Positions 33,286-50,551 are shown, counted from the first letter of the stretch. The stretch: DNA of 64,000 bases from Isoetes taiwanensis (GCA_021234155.1 JAJEKV010000049.1:4245487-4309486), one strand, 5' to 3'. Notes: generated by a model from the sequence alone, not told the origin. Translations and numbers: made by a program.

Positions 33286-36200
33286 ATGGCCATGACAAGA
33301 TGTCGACCTTTGCCAGAAGAGATGCAGGAAAAGATACGTGGATTTTTATGTGACAAATGAGTCTGATATAAAAATTGACAAGTTGGCTTCTTCAGCATGG
33401 CATTTGTGCCGTATTCTCAGCGTAAATACACATCCTTCATTTGATATGCTCTCTAAACTTCTAGTAAAATGGAGTCTTAGCTTGTAGAATGTCATTTTTT
33501 TATGCCGAATTTTAATATTATAATTCTTGATCAGATCCGTCATGTCCATGCACAAATTGCACATAGATAGTGAACTTGAAATGAAATGGAACCAAGGCTT
33601 AGTGAAATTGAGCAGAGTTTCCTTTAGTGGTTTCTTGTAGGATAGAGCATGGCTCAACTCGTTAAATTGGAAGAGAGCAAGTAAAAAACTACAGTTAAGA
33701 ATATGATGTCGGCTAAGCATCTTAGTCCATTGAGTGTTACATAATATTTTTTTCACAAGAAGAGAATAGAAGCCCTTTGGAAAAATAATACTGTTGTGGT
33801 CCCAAAATGCTTCATATTTAGGAACGTTTATCTATGAAATTGACAAAAGTAAATTCAAAAAGTTCAGCTGATGGGGGATTTCCTCTGGCAAGATCACACG
33901 AAGAGAAAGGTAGCTCCAAGGAATGGCTGAATAAACAGTTCTACTCAAGCAGTGGATTTAAGCACGGGCTTAAATTATGCAAGAGGTTGTAACATTCTCC
34001 AACACTGATACAAAGAGTGACAAGAGGAACCTGGCCTTTCCACATCAAGGACAATATGGCTCTAGAGGCATCTTTTTGAAGGAGTTTAATGGACATCACA
34101 ACGGAATTGTAAGTATAAGGAAGAATAAACATCACCTCGCACTTTGCTCAGCTGCTAGCAAAGAATCTGAGCTATCATAATTTTCAATTCAATATTTTGG
34201 TGGTTTTCTTTGACTCCTTTGACTCTAGATTCTGGATATATTTCTTCAGGTGGACTTTCACTTGACCTTAATTTCAAGCAGTCCCTGTCATACATATAAA
34301 ATCTTTCTTTCAGTCTCATCTCAGCTTTAGCGTACAAGATATTTCTTCATCATCACCTTCTAAATCTTCTTTTTACTCCTTGGTTCACCTCTTAAGGAAT
34401 CTGCTCGAAGTTAAATTAAAAGTCATTGTAGTCACAATGCTATTCTTGTGACAAAAGTACTGCCGCAGCATTGGAAAGAAGTGGCAAGTGGCTAGTACTG
34501 CGGCAGCATTGGAAAGAAGTGGCAACAATTGCAATCTTCTGAAAGTCAATTCCATAATGCGAAGGTCCCAACATCGAGATTTTAGGTTCTGCATTGCATA
34601 GTAGATCTTTTGAGTGGATTGCTAAGAAATGATGGAATGATTTTTATGGTTGTATTTCGTTCCTTCTTGCTTAGTTTGTACAGACACATCGTGTATGTAA
34701 TTAAATCTTTAATGTGCTTAACATGTTATAGCACTAAATTTATATTTATTTATAAACAGTTTTTGTTGTTTCTAGATCCATCATCCTGCACTAGCACAGT
34801 TTGTAACCAGGAAATGTAAGGATCCTGGATTGCTCATGTTCAATGAGACATTTGAAAAGGTGATTCTTTGCACAAGCACTTAACTCTTAATTGATATGTT
34901 TTTAAAGAAAGTGGAAAATCAGTATGTCGACATGATTTTATAGTTGAACTGTACTTTAGGAGGGCAACATGTAATGATGTAACCACTATCAAATTCAAAA
35001 TGTGTTACATAAATAAGAATTTGTGTGCTATCAATTGATCAGTTCTCTATCTCTTTTATAGTTTAGGTTGTTGGTGGTTAAACGATTAACTACAACACTA
35101 GAAGAAGAAAGTGCAATTCAAGCTTATCTGGATGAAGTTTTTCGTCGGGAAGATAAGGTAGACGTAAATTGTAGTATGACAACTAGGCCTCTCCCAATGG
35201 CATTGTAAATTCTTGCAGCTGATTTATCCTATTTTGTCAGTTATAATATTCAAGTCATATTCTTCCTTGTGAACCTGTTATGGTATTTCAGGCCGTGAAA
35301 GATCATACTGCACTTTTACAACTGCTAGAGATGGAGAGGGATAAACGTCATAAAGCTTTTGAACAATACCAAGATGCAGTTCGCGCTTTCAATGGTAGTG
35401 TTACTTATGATGCTTAAAAGATTTCTAATGTGACAGTGCTTGCCGATAAAATCTACTAGAAACACGATATACAAGTTTGTATAGTTTTGCATACTAAACT
35501 AGCTTAGGTGGAAAGGATTTAATATGAACACCATTCATTTGCGGAAAGCACATATCGATTGCTGGATCATCTGTGAATTTGACAAGCTTTTATTTATGAG
35601 AAGAAGATAGTGATGAAGAGTTTACACAATTTTCTCCTCATGTATACATATCCAAAGTTTAGACAATTTTATTCTTATGTATGTATAACCGAATAGGGTG
35701 GTAGTTATATATTATTAGATTATTGTATCAATAGTTCAGTGAATAGGCTATCTTTAAAGAGAGATTATCATATTGAGGTTTTGAATGAGCCATTATACCA
35801 TACTCCAAACTTTGCTGGTTGCCTATACTGCAGATTACCCCATATCAGGTTTACATTTAACCCAAATAAAATACTCTATCCCTTCTGGAGTATCCAAAAC
35901 AACTAAAGGTTTTATCGCAAAATGTTTGTTTTATCTTATGCCTTTCTCTACGTAAAAATACTATCTATTTATTTTACCAAAATATCAGAATTTTTTTTGC
36001 TGATCGTTCAAGTAATATAATAACCACCTCATAAATAAAAGTATCAAAATCAAAGTCTATTATAAAGTTAGTAAAATGTTCATGACACTTCCAACAATTT
36101 TCAGAGGAAACACAGGCAGAAAGAGACCGAGCATTGGCCGAAGAACAAGACATGCAGAGTAATTTTGATTCCGTGGAAGCAGATGAATACAATTTCTTTA

Positions 36201-37574
36201 TTGAGAGGGTAGAAGTTGTCTTGCATGCATGCCCTAGGTACATCACTGTATGAAATAATTTAAAGGTTTATTTTTCCCTTTGTTTTTCAACAGGAGAAAC
36301 GTCTTTCGGAAGAATCTATTCAGCTAAAAAGTCAGTTGGCAAAAATGCAAATTGGAGACGTGCTTTTTATTATATAAATAATAACTCCTCTAGATTTTGA
36401 TTATAGGAATTATCTATGATAGACAGAAAATAGAACACTGGAGCTTACAGCACGTGGAAAGAAAGAACAAAGTTCCGAGGAAGTGAGAAGCTCATTACAG
36501 GACTACCAAGAAGCCATTGCTGAAAGGCAAGAAGACTTAAGCAACCTAATAGTGAGTATGCCCACTTGCTAACAAAGTGTGATATTATGCAATTTAATTT
36601 GGTTGCACACCAGTCATTGAGCGTTTGTGTTGATTTTGGATGTCTTTCCAAGACCTAGAGTTATTATATCAAGGCTATACATGTTCTGTAGTGCTTAACA
36701 AAAATGCCATGTGGCATATATCTCTTGAATTTGGACGTGCATATTTAGTGTATATAAGTCAGTTCTGATCCACTTTTCATTTCCTCTGCCGTAGCAGGAA
36801 AAGCACAATGTTGTAGATGAGAAATACAGATTCCTGAAGGGTTACTATGATGAAAAGGCGCGCCTGGTATAAGAGTTCTTGACATTTATAAATGGTTGTC
36901 TATTCATTTTGATAACCTTTTACCATCTTTTGTTTTCTAGGAAAAGAAAAGACAGGATGAGGAAAGGGCTCGTGCAGAAGCTAAAGCAGTGAGTTCGATA
37001 TAGAAAATTAAATAAAGCAAATTAAAGTTCTTTATTATAATTTGGTTTTCAAGCGGCCTTACACAGAAAGAGGAGAGGCGGCAGGGAGAAGCTGCAAAAA
37101 GGATTCAACGTGTGTGGAGGAAATTTCATCGTAAGAAAATCGAGGAACGTAAGAAGGTAATGAAGATTTGTTATTTTATAACTTTTGTTAAATGTGTATT
37201 GATCATCACAAAATTCCCATCAAATGACTGTCACCGTAAAACGTTATATTTTTCCCTGAAAACATAGTCATTTTCTACTTGGTAAAATAGCTGTTCTCAG
37301 TACACTTTCAAGTGTCGACCCACTTCAGTAGAATCTACATAGAATGGATTTAAAGTAACAGTCATGCCTATTGATAAAGGATTGTAATAATGTTTATTTA
37401 TTAGTTAACAATGAAAACTTTGTATAATATATGGATAAACACATTTGTACTTATAACTGGCCCAATGACAGTACTCCAACCATGTAATATACTTTATTGC
37501 AGAAGGGGAAAGGAAAGAAAGGGAAAGGAAAAGGAAAAGGTCAAGGAAAGAAAAAAGAAGCAAAGAAGAAATGA
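33286..37574 (+). CDS. DRC10/IQCD-like axonemal protein, multi-exon
   Basis: Exons with GT-AG borders and consistent phases: 34776-34859, 35062-35157, 35292-35394, 36105-36208, 36294-36359, 36423-36551, 36798-36866, 36941-36988, 37067-37156 and 37503-37574 (stop). They join into 286 residues. A further upstream exon ends at 33463 (SSAWHLCRILSVNTHPSFDM) with an uncertain start. The protein is coiled-coil throughout, with FEKFRLLVVKRLTTTLEEES near its start, one IQ calmodulin-type motif (AAKRIQRVWRKFHRKK, exon 37067-37156) and a Lys/Gly-rich tail (KGKGKKGKGKGKG). This layout matches DRC10/IQCD of the nexin-dynein regulatory complex, which regulates dynein in motile axonemes; DRC9/IQCG is the nearest alternative. 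In plants such a gene implies flagellated sperm. The duplication boundary (33341/33342) falls at its 5' end. Confidence 0.8.
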
Positions 37575-38246
37575 ATTGAATTGTATTGAATTGAGTTGGT
37601 TTTTAACGTCCTCAGAGACCAATTGTTCTATAGGACACAATATCCTAATTGGACATCTTCTCTGTGTTTTTTTACTATGTTAAATTTTTCTTTTATTATT
37701 ATTTTTTATTTTTATTTTAGAGAACATCTTTATTACAAGTAGACTTATAATGTTTGCAAATGCGTTTTTCAAACTTTTTTGTTCAAACAAGAAGTTAGTC
37801 ATTAAAGATAAAGAAGAAAGAAGAATAACAAAAGTTTTTTGTTTTTTAAAAGGCACAACATCGCATGCTTCATAAACAAGAAAAATGTGCAATTTATAAT
37901 AGACAAAGGCTTTTTTTTTTTTTTTTTTTTTTAAAGGATGCAATAAGCACAACATCAAACATCGACTAACAGCAGAATCCGACTCGATTGCTAAGTTTTA
38001 GAGTGATGGCCGATGGAACAGCTATAAGTGAAGGGTCCTCAAGTAAGAAACCGTGAATCTTATTATTATTGCCATTGCCATGAATTTTCGCAGGGAAGCT
38101 CATGGAAGTTGTGATGCCGGGCATGTGGAATAGATAGATGTAAAGAGTTATAGATGTGATTGTATCCGTAAAAGTAATAGAGTATCAACGGTTTAGAAGG
38201 AAGGAAGGAAGGAAGTATATTTTAACATCCATGGAGGCCAACTGGC
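37575..38246. other. 3' flank of the DRC10-like gene, no gene seen
   Basis: AT-rich, with a run of 22 T (about 37911-37932) and a short (GGAA)n tract near 38200-38217. No conserved ORF. Confidence 0.6.
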
Positions 38247-40243
38247 CTATGAGACGGTTTTACAATATAGCGGAAAGTTTCCAAACACAAAAGAAAACCA
38301 CAAAAACCCTGTACAATGTGTCTCTACCACTGGGATGAAAAAACCCCCCGTGTGGGAAAAACCCTTGTAGTAGGCGCGTTGAGAGGCCCTATTTGGGCTC
38401 AAATTCCTGTCTTTGTGAGGGACTCCCCGCCCGGTGGAGACTTGCAGAATGTAGGACGCAAGAGGTGCCACCATTGGCGAAGCCAGCAGTTGATGAATTG
38501 CTATCTCAGACCATCTGAGATCGGCATGAGCTACTCGGATGTGTGCATATGCTGGGCATTCCTGTAGAGCATGGTGTTCATCTTCTACTATTTGCATGTG
38601 ACAGCACTGGCATAATCTCTCATGCCGGGGGATTCCCTGCCCTCCATCCGTACCCCAGCGGCCTGTCTCAATTCTGAGATGGTGGGACCCTGTCCTTATT
38701 GCAGCTATAGCTCTTCGTTTCTTGGTGGAGATGTGTGCCTTCAAATACTGGTGGGGGCCGTGTTCAAGCGACGGATTGACCTGTGGTAGTGCTCTATTTT
38801 GGGCTTTGCAAGAGTGGGCGCATCTCACAGAGAGGCAGCAAAGCGCGCATTCAAATGCAGCTCCTGCTCCGCGATATCCGACATATCCATGATGTGTTGA
38901 TAGTCTATGGACCATCTTGCGAACCATCCCCTACAATGCTCTTGCCATACTCTCTTCAGACGTTGCGGCCCTTAAGCCAATAACAGAGCCCGGGGAGGAA
39001 GACGTTGTGCATCCATTTCGTCAACCTTATGGAAATATGCAAGGTGCCTGCAAGATAGCGTATCGCCGTAGGGCCAAAAGCCGCCTCATACAAACAAAAT
39101 TGGATAAGGCACCGCGGTCCTTGACGCCTAGGTCAGTATGTCGAAAAAGCCGCAGACCCTCTCTAGCTTATCCCAAGTACCCTTTGCTAATCGGCTGCCG
39201 CCCCCGCACCTCCTCTACCCCATACAAAGCTAGCATCCAATCGCAGAGATCTATTATGTAACGTTTATTCTCAGATTGCATCTGAGGGCTTTCCATCCCG
39301 TGGCCGACCCTTCTTTCTACAGTCATCCCATAGCATGTTAGCAGAGAAATCGATTCCCGTGATACTTAAAGGTCCTTACAACTTCCATCCTTTGTCCTCT
39401 CGTAATAGAAGTCCGGGATATCATGCTAGGCGCATGTGATTGGCAACAACTTGGTTTTCTGGCCGGGTTGATTGCCATTCTGCTATGTCACGTAATTGAT
39501 CGAGAGCATCCAAATGTTCCCGTGATACTCCACGGGTCGTATGGGATAATAATCCTAGATCGCCCCGCATAGAGCAACTTTTTTTATCAGATATGCCTCA
39601 CGGCAATTTGCGGGCCACCACCTCCATGTTCTTGCATCCGTGTCTCCAACTTGTCAATATAGAGTCCAAAAGCGTTGGAGATAACGGGCATCCTTTTAAC
39701 ACCTATGGTGCCCGTTCACCCTGTTGGTGCGATGCGGGCAAAGTGGCATACATTCCGGCCATACTGGTAGGTAGATGGCATTCTCGCAAATCGTGGGACA
39801 TGTAGCTCCGGCAAGCGTTGCCACAACAAAGGTCCCGAGGGACCGTGATCATATGCCGCCTTAAAATCTGACGAAAACAAAGAATACAGGTCACGTCATG
39901 CATTGCGGCTAGCTTCCATAAGGATTCTGAGAGTAAAAATATGATCACTCATGGAGTGGGCAGGGCGGAAACCTGCCTGGCCAACTGCACGCACTCCAGT
40001 TTCCTCCGCCCATTGCGTTAACTTCTTCTCCAGCACACCTGCTAGAGGTTTCGCGAGTAACGGGCTCACCATGATTATACGGTAGTTGGTGGAGTCATCC
40101 CTGTTTCCCGTCTTATGAATAGGGGTGACCTTGCTAACCATCCATTCCTGCGGGAGGCCCTCTCTGATGGCCTGATTGATTATCCCTGTCAAAGGCCCGA
40201 GCGAAGCTGGCCCACCCCATTTCAACAGCCCGAGGCGAGGCAT
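38247..40243 (-). mobile_element. 5'-truncated LINE, unit B copy
   Basis: The minus strand starts at 40243 with MPRLGLLKWGGPASLGPLTG and continues in one frame through the RT fingers (KVTPIHKTGNRDDSTNYRII; VGQAGFRPAHSMSDHIFTLR). It then breaks around the palm (39700-39950). The C-terminal domain is in one frame at 38247-38927, with the Cys/His zinc-binding pattern LCQCCHMQIVEDEHHALQEC typical of plant LINE RTs. No endonuclease domain and no clear poly(A) tail are seen. The part 38247-39331 is the LINE 3' half that in unit A lies left of the window. Confidence 0.88.
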
Positions 40244-40246
40244 TAC

Positions 40247-43820
<3,574 letters not shown>

Positions 43821-44174
43821 TAGCCACAGAGATAAAATTTTTTTTATCTCTCGTTAGTATCTGACGAGAGATAAAATATCTGATGCCTTGAGAGATGGAC
43901 GAGAGACAAATGTCTCTCGCCCTCTAACAGGCTCAATTAGGAGGGAGATCCACCTAAAGGGAGGGAGTCCATCGATTTTTCTTCCCGCCTCTTCCTTGGC
44001 GCCATCTGCAAGCTCGAATTATCCCACAGGCAAGATTTCGCCTCCTGGTGAGTATCGAAATATCCCATATCATTGTTTTCCAGTTTCTATTGTCCCATTT
44101 TTTGTGTTCAAGAGCCATTTCTGTTCAATCTCAGCTCTACAATCAGACTTCTCGGCCCGGATTTGCATTCTTTG

Positions 44175-45533
44175 ATGGATCCGGTCATTTTGGGCATGAT
44201 TGCCATGCTTTTGAGGGCTATTCGACTCGGCTTGGCTTTCCAAAGCTACTGTCTACATTTGATACAGGAGAATGAACGAGAAGGGTCAATGGATATTTTA
44301 GAGCAGAATGCAGAGGTAGAAGATAATATTCATCACATGTGTGCAGCATCCACACTCTTTCTAGCAGCTTGTTCGAGATTAAGGAGGCCTCCCCGAAGAT
44401 TTTGGGTATGTCCAAGGCGCATAAAACCACATTGGGACAACATTGATAATCACGCTTGGAATTGCCTCCCCTTTTGAGGGGCTATATGTGGCACCAGTTC
44501 TATCGGATGAAGAGGTCTGCATTTGAGAATTTAGTTCGACTGATTGTGCCTTACTTAATCAGGCCTGGAATGAAGGTCAGACTGCCTGTTGATCCCAGGA
44601 AAGCAGTGGCCATGGTGCTTTATTTTTTACCACATGGTGAGAAACCCTTGCATGTAGGTCAAAGATTTTATGTAGGTAAAGCTACTGTGCAGAAATACAC
44701 GAAAAAAATAACTCTTGTTTTGGCATCCAAGACTATGCTTTACAAGAGGTTCATTGCTTTACCAACAGGTCAAAGATTGTTGGATATAAACAAAGATTTT
44801 GAAGATGCAACAGGTATACCAAATATATTTGGAGCTGTTGATGGATCTCATATATATTTGTACAGAAAACCGTGGAGCAAAGACAAGGGTGATGACTATT
44901 ATTCCAGGCACAAAAGACATTCCTGCCTTATGCAAGGTGTGGTTACTCACCAGAGAATTTTTATTAATGTTTGTGTGAATAGGACTGGTTCTGTGCATGA
45001 TGCAAATCAATTTAAGAAAAGTTTGTTGTACAAGAGGTTGGCTGCCAAACAGATAATGCAAGAGTCTACTATTCAGATGACAGGAAAAAAGATTAGTCGT
45101 GGTCAAATGATCGGAGGAGGTGGTGTTACAATTCCACAAATCTTTGCTTTTGGGAATTCAAAGATATCCCTCTCGAAGATTTTTGATTAAAGTATTCCCT
45201 GATGGAAAGGGAGCCTATGGCAGATTTAATAAAAGGATTTGCAGAGGTAGAGTTTGTGTAGAAAATGGTTTTGGTATCGTTAAGGAAAAATTCAGAATTT
45301 TAAAGGCATTGCCTATCCATGTTGGTAGAGCAGCCAAAATAATCCATGCTACTTGTGTCTTGTGGAATTTCTGTATCATGCAAGATCTTCAGCTGGATTA
45401 CTTGCCATTGCAACGATATTCCCTGAAATTGAATATTATGAGACGAGAGGTAATGAACAAAAGGATGAAGAAAGAAGGGGATCAAATTAGACATGTCATA
45501 TTCCAGAATTTGGAACAAGTGAATGGAGATTGA
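44175..45533 (+). CDS. PIF/Harbinger transposase, unit B copy (two frame changes)
   Basis: It starts MDPVILGMIAMLLRAIRLGL at 44175. The frame runs to about 44477, shifts once, is open to 45190 (HQFYRMKRSAFENLVRLIVP onward), then shifts into the last part, open to a stop at 45531-45533. The DDE residues are present: Asp at 44840-44842 (GAVDGSHI), Asp at 44999-45001 (SVHDANQF) and Glu at 45261-45263 (VENGFGIVK). The second shift lies at 45160-45190, where ttcaaagatatcc is followed by a run of five T; the family's usual GDSGYPL motif falls exactly here and is unreadable. The length of about 450 residues is normal for the family. Its 5'UTR contains a probable intron (donor gtgagt at 44048). If the two shifts are sequencing errors, the gene would be intact. 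Confidence 0.9.
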
Positions 45534-46513
45534 GTGCTGCTAAATTCTTGTTACATATTTCTTGGTACACAACTCTTGGTACATAATTCTAAATTTTTTT
45601 GGTTCTCAGTTTCTGCTGTGTAACAGCAAGACAATAATTGCTCTTTTCAGCAAATGATGCAAACTTAAATAGTTATGTAGAGTTCTATTTCCATGCAAAC
45701 TTAAATTGTGGATTGTGAATTCAGCAATGTGCTTTGTGGCATTGAAATGTGTATTTTCTGTTTCTGTTTCTTGCTTTTAAAGAAACCTAAAGTAACATTT
45801 GCTACTATTCAGATAACATAACATTCAGCAAATGATGCAAACTTAAACACACAATAATTTGTTTGTGAACTCATTTTGTGAAACAGTTATGTCTATGTAG
45901 AGTTCTATTTCCATGTTATGTTCAGAAAGCATTGAGTTGGACACACTTAAAGATCCCTGTTAATAACACAACTACAAACTTAAATCTGTGCACAAACAAT
46001 TTCACAACTAGTGAACCTTGTACTAAATGAACTCAAAAGTACAGTTTCTGTTTCTTGCTTTTACAGAAACTTGATTATCAAACCTAAAGTAACATTTGCT
46101 TTTCTGTTACTTGCTTTTCTGTTACAAATGTAAAGCAACATTGCTGAAACTCAAGCATCCCTGTCAAACCGTTAAAAGAGTGCAAGACAATGACTTGCAA
46201 GACAATCTGTGAACAAAAACCAGAAACAACTCAATACTATGGAAAAATAAAACTTTGATTTATGTAAGTGCCGAAAGATACAAAAGGTGTGCTACCAAAA
46301 AAGCACAGGATTAGCAGAGTGAAGAAAGCCAAGACGTTTCTACAGGGAGGTTATATTAGAGGATATCTTTAGCCGAGAGTAGAGAGAATCCAGAACGTGG
46401 TCGTCTTAAAACAACATAAGCAAAAAAAAAAAAAAAAAAAACAAAGGAAGGATCATCTTCCTCGGCAGGGGTTTACAGTCGCCAGCAACAAAAAAAAACA
46501 TAGCAGGGCGTCT
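45534..46513. other. Non-coding flank with the empty site of LTR element 1
   Basis: Continuous version of 6325-6744 joined to 17908-18397. The site agatccctgttaat (45951-45964) shows a single tccct. No gene. Confidence 0.75.
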
Positions 46514-46885
46514 TCAACAAGCTACACAACTGTTTGTCGGAGTTCTGATCTCCATGAGCACCCACTGACCAGAAACCTTGACAAACGTGAACTCCACATG
46601 CACCTTACACGCATACGAGGTGCATTCATAATGGAACAACTCTTCCTCTATTCTTACGGTCCCCATATCCAAATACCGCACAAAAGCTTGTGCAGTAATG
46701 GAATTGTGGATCTTCCTTGTTTGAAGTATGGAAACCTCATTCTCCTCTACTGTGCATGCAGAGTTTGAGGAACCGACAGACATGGCTGCAGAGCTTGAGG
46801 AGCTTGAGGAGCTTGAGGAGCTTGGAGATGGCAAACGATGGCGGAATCTGAAGCGCTCCCTCACTACGGTTTTCGCCCTCGCCAT
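46514..46885 (-). CDS. Unrecognised protein with poly-Ser tract, unit B copy
   Basis: Counterpart of 18398-18850. The MARAKTVVRERFRFRHRL start is at 46885. The Ser run is about 11 residues, against about 17 in unit A. The middle reads ELFHYECTSYACKVHVEF instead of ELFQWAMNAPVRQKVHVEF; the nucleotide changes there fall at CTG/CAG, so one of the two readings is probably wrong. The C-terminal block VEFTFVKVSGQWVLMEIRT is unchanged. Family unknown. Confidence 0.55.
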   Translation of the reverse strand: MARAKTVVRERFRFRHRLPSPSSSSSSSSSSSAAMSVGSSNSACTVEENEVSILQTRKIHNSITAQAFVRYLDMGTVRIEEELFHYECTSYACKVHVEFTFVKVSGQWVLMEIRTPTNSCVAC

Positions 46886-47236
46886 CTCCTCAATAGAAAA
46901 ATGAAGAAATAATGTTTGGCACACTAAACGAAGATGCATTTGCTGGCTGATGGTACAATGGACCAGAATGTATAATGGTCCGAAATCATATATTGGAATA
47001 ATAAGACCAATACTACCAGACCAATACCAAGCAGACTGTTATGTCAGGCGACTTCAGTTTGCAAATAGAAAAATTCTTAAAGAATTGAAAATGACCTAAC
47101 CATTGCATCACATGACACAATATGAGACAAACATGCAACATCAACTTAGAATCTCAAAATAACAGAATTACTGTGACAGAGTATTACAGAATAACAGAAA
47201 AACAGAGTATAGAATTGAGAGGTGAATTACCTCAAT

Positions 47237-48420
47237 TTAGGAACTTGATTTCGATGAAGCAAGCTTGGCAATCTCCAGGAGGGTATCTTTTGTCATCTGA
47301 CAAATGCTTTGTGTCATAGTGGCCATTGATTCAGCAATTTTCAAGCTGTTGGCTGATCTCATTGTCTCTAATTCTTTGATCAATTCTGCCTTCTTCACAG
47401 AATCCTCCCTCATGAACTCCAATTTTCTTGCTTCATTTTCCCCAAAACTGTTTGCCATTTTAGATATGCCTGCTGCAATATCTTCATCTATATGAACTCG
47501 AGATCTTCTTTTGGTTGTTGGCTCCCCATAAACTCCTAGTTTATTGCAAGCAGCAGATCTTGGGCTTGTATCAGAAATATTGCAGCCACTTGGAGTCTCT
47601 TTCTGAGCACTAGTAGTGTCTTTACTGCCATTGCCAATTGGACTGCATGGACTGGCAGGAACACCTCCATTGTTCTCAACATTCACATTCTCAACATTTA
47701 CAAATTCCTCTTCAACAAAGGAAGCTTCAGTGCCAATTGTCTCATAGAATGCTTGAGACATAAATTCATTTGTGAACATATCAGCTTCTTGAAATGCCTC
47801 GGGACCAAAAGATCCATCATCTCCACCACGGGTATGTCTCTCTCATTAGTCCGTCAGGTGCTTTAAATCTTCCATGACTTCAAACCATGGCATTTCGAAG
47901 GTTCTGCTCCGGTCCTCTCTGAAGCTTCTTTTTCATCCCTAAATTTAATCTCGCAATTTATCCCATTTGTTTCTAAAGCGCCTTTATATCTTCTAAGCCC
48001 TCAACCCGAATGTCGAAGTTTTATCATGATCTCTCTCCACTGACTGGCTGATAGATTAATGTTTCCATTATTATGTACTTTATATTCTTTCATCAAGGAA
48101 AGCATTGTGCCAATTGCATTGTCGGACCAATCAACGGGGACGCTTTCTTTTCTTGCTTTCAATGGCATCGACATCACTTCCATGAACAATCAAGGCCAAA
48201 GAATTATCGGGGGCATCGACTCACCCGGGCTTTGGAACCATTGCCTTTTTCTCGCTTCCTCGGATTGCAATCCTTTGCACCTTCAGCCGAGCTGATCGCA
48301 ATGCATCGATTCGTGAATTTGACCAGTCATCTTCTTCGCCTCTTAGCGGGCAATTTCGGATCTAGGGGCACAAAGGGTTTCGCTGGTTTTTGGAAGAGCA
48401 GATCTAGAAGCTCTAGTCAT
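47237..48420 (-). CDS. Myb/SANT-like protein of PIF/Harbinger type, unit B copy (frame breaks)
   Basis: The ATG is at 48420. VDWSDNAIGTMLSLMKEYKV then NINLSASQWREIMIKL (48001-48120) is the Myb/SANT-like part. The C-terminal section is one open frame at 47237-47779, with the acidic FVEEEFVNVENVNVENN, the basic TKRRSRVH and a terminal helix-rich region (MANSFGENEARKLEFMRED). The section between (47780-48000) is in other frames. It is divergently placed relative to the transposase, as in typical PIF/Harbinger elements. I could not identify terminal inverted repeats with a TWA target duplication, so the element ends are undefined. Confidence 0.75.
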
Positions 48421-48868
48421 GATTTAGAGTCTGGCCAGAATGAGAATTTGACAATAAATTACTTCTTGAACACAATTTAAATCAGAAATTTACAAGAAGG
48501 ATTCCAAACCTGAGACCCGAAATCTTAATGCAAATGCTTGAGGAATTTGGATTGCAAGGCCGATCTCGACACCCTAATGCGGAATTGGAGCAGGAGGTGC
48601 GCGGGCAGATCAAAGAACAGGGGATCATTTCTTGAAGGGGTCGGAATTGGTGGCTCGATTTCCGGGAGAGTTTTAGCCAAAACTCAAAAAAAACCGCCGT
48701 TATGCCCCTAACCATCAAAACAGCCGAGAGGGTTAATGGGAACGCCCCTAACAATAGTTAGGGGCATTTTATCTCTCAAAGGGAGAGCCAAATTTTTGAC
48801 TCTCCCTTCATCTCTCGCCATCTCCCATCTCTCCCCATCTCTCAAATCATCTCTCAACCCCCATGTGG

Positions 48869-49778
<910 letters not shown>

Positions 49779-49910
49779 CTCAAAGATGGGCCACATACAT
49801 TTTCCATATCAGACTGCTAACATAAATACTATAGAAGAACTTCAGAGCATATATTCTAATGCGTAGAGATTCAAACTACTCATCTGGCCATCTCAGTTAG
49901 GTAAAATGTA

Positions 49911-50551
49911 TCAAGAAGAAGAAAGAAAAAGAATGCTAATGTTTGTAAGCCTAAGCTAGCCATGACGGGAAGATTGTCACAAAGCTGAAGCTTTGACTTT
50001 TTAAGAACCATTTTGGGAGGCAAATTGTCAAACCTGGATAAAAAATCGGTTTGACGGCTTGCTAAGGATGATATTGAAGTGCCATTGCCTGTACCTGCTC
50101 TGTTTCTGGCGAATTTATACCTAATTTCACAAAACAACTTGTTGTTTCAATTAACCAATTGGATCTTCAAGAGCTGCAAAGTATTTTCGAGTTCAAATAC
50201 CTTCAATAAGAGACCTTTCTAATTGCGAAGAGAGAAATTCTAGTCCAGTTCCCCCATGCTTTAGACTGCAGAAGATGGCTTCGCTACAAAGCCAGGACAA
50301 ACTGGAATGGCGCAGGCCCCAATTCTTCGTTCCAAAATTAAACAAGATATCGGAAAATGCATTGAACAAAAATGCGAGTGATAAGTTAAAGGCACGATTG
50401 CCCTTGCAACGCCCTTGGCTATCTCGCATTGCATTTTCTGACCCTTTTTCTAATTTTTATAACTATGGATTTTAATAAATGATAATACAACGACTCTAAA
50501 CAAGGCCACGTCAGGTTTAGCTGATGTGGAGATGCTACGTGGATAGCTTAA
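49911..50551. other. About 640-bp segment present only in unit B
   Basis: In unit A, ggtaaaatgtat joins directly to taaaattgcgagg (near 32935). Unit B has this extra stretch between the same sequences. No target site duplication or terminal inverted repeats are evident, so deletion from A is the simpler reading. It contains a plus-strand ORF at 50275-50475 (MASLQSQDKLEWRRPQFFVP) that I do not recognise. Confidence 0.75.

Noticed and set aside
37911-37932. Poly-T run as the LINE poly(A) tail (minus strand)
   Set aside because: It lies about 300 bp beyond the end of LINE coding similarity with unrelated sequence between, so the link cannot be shown.
39332-39340. A breakpoint of the duplication at 39332
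   Set aside because: This position only reflects the left edge of the window aligning to unit B; the LINE continues on both sides, so the real left boundary is not visible.
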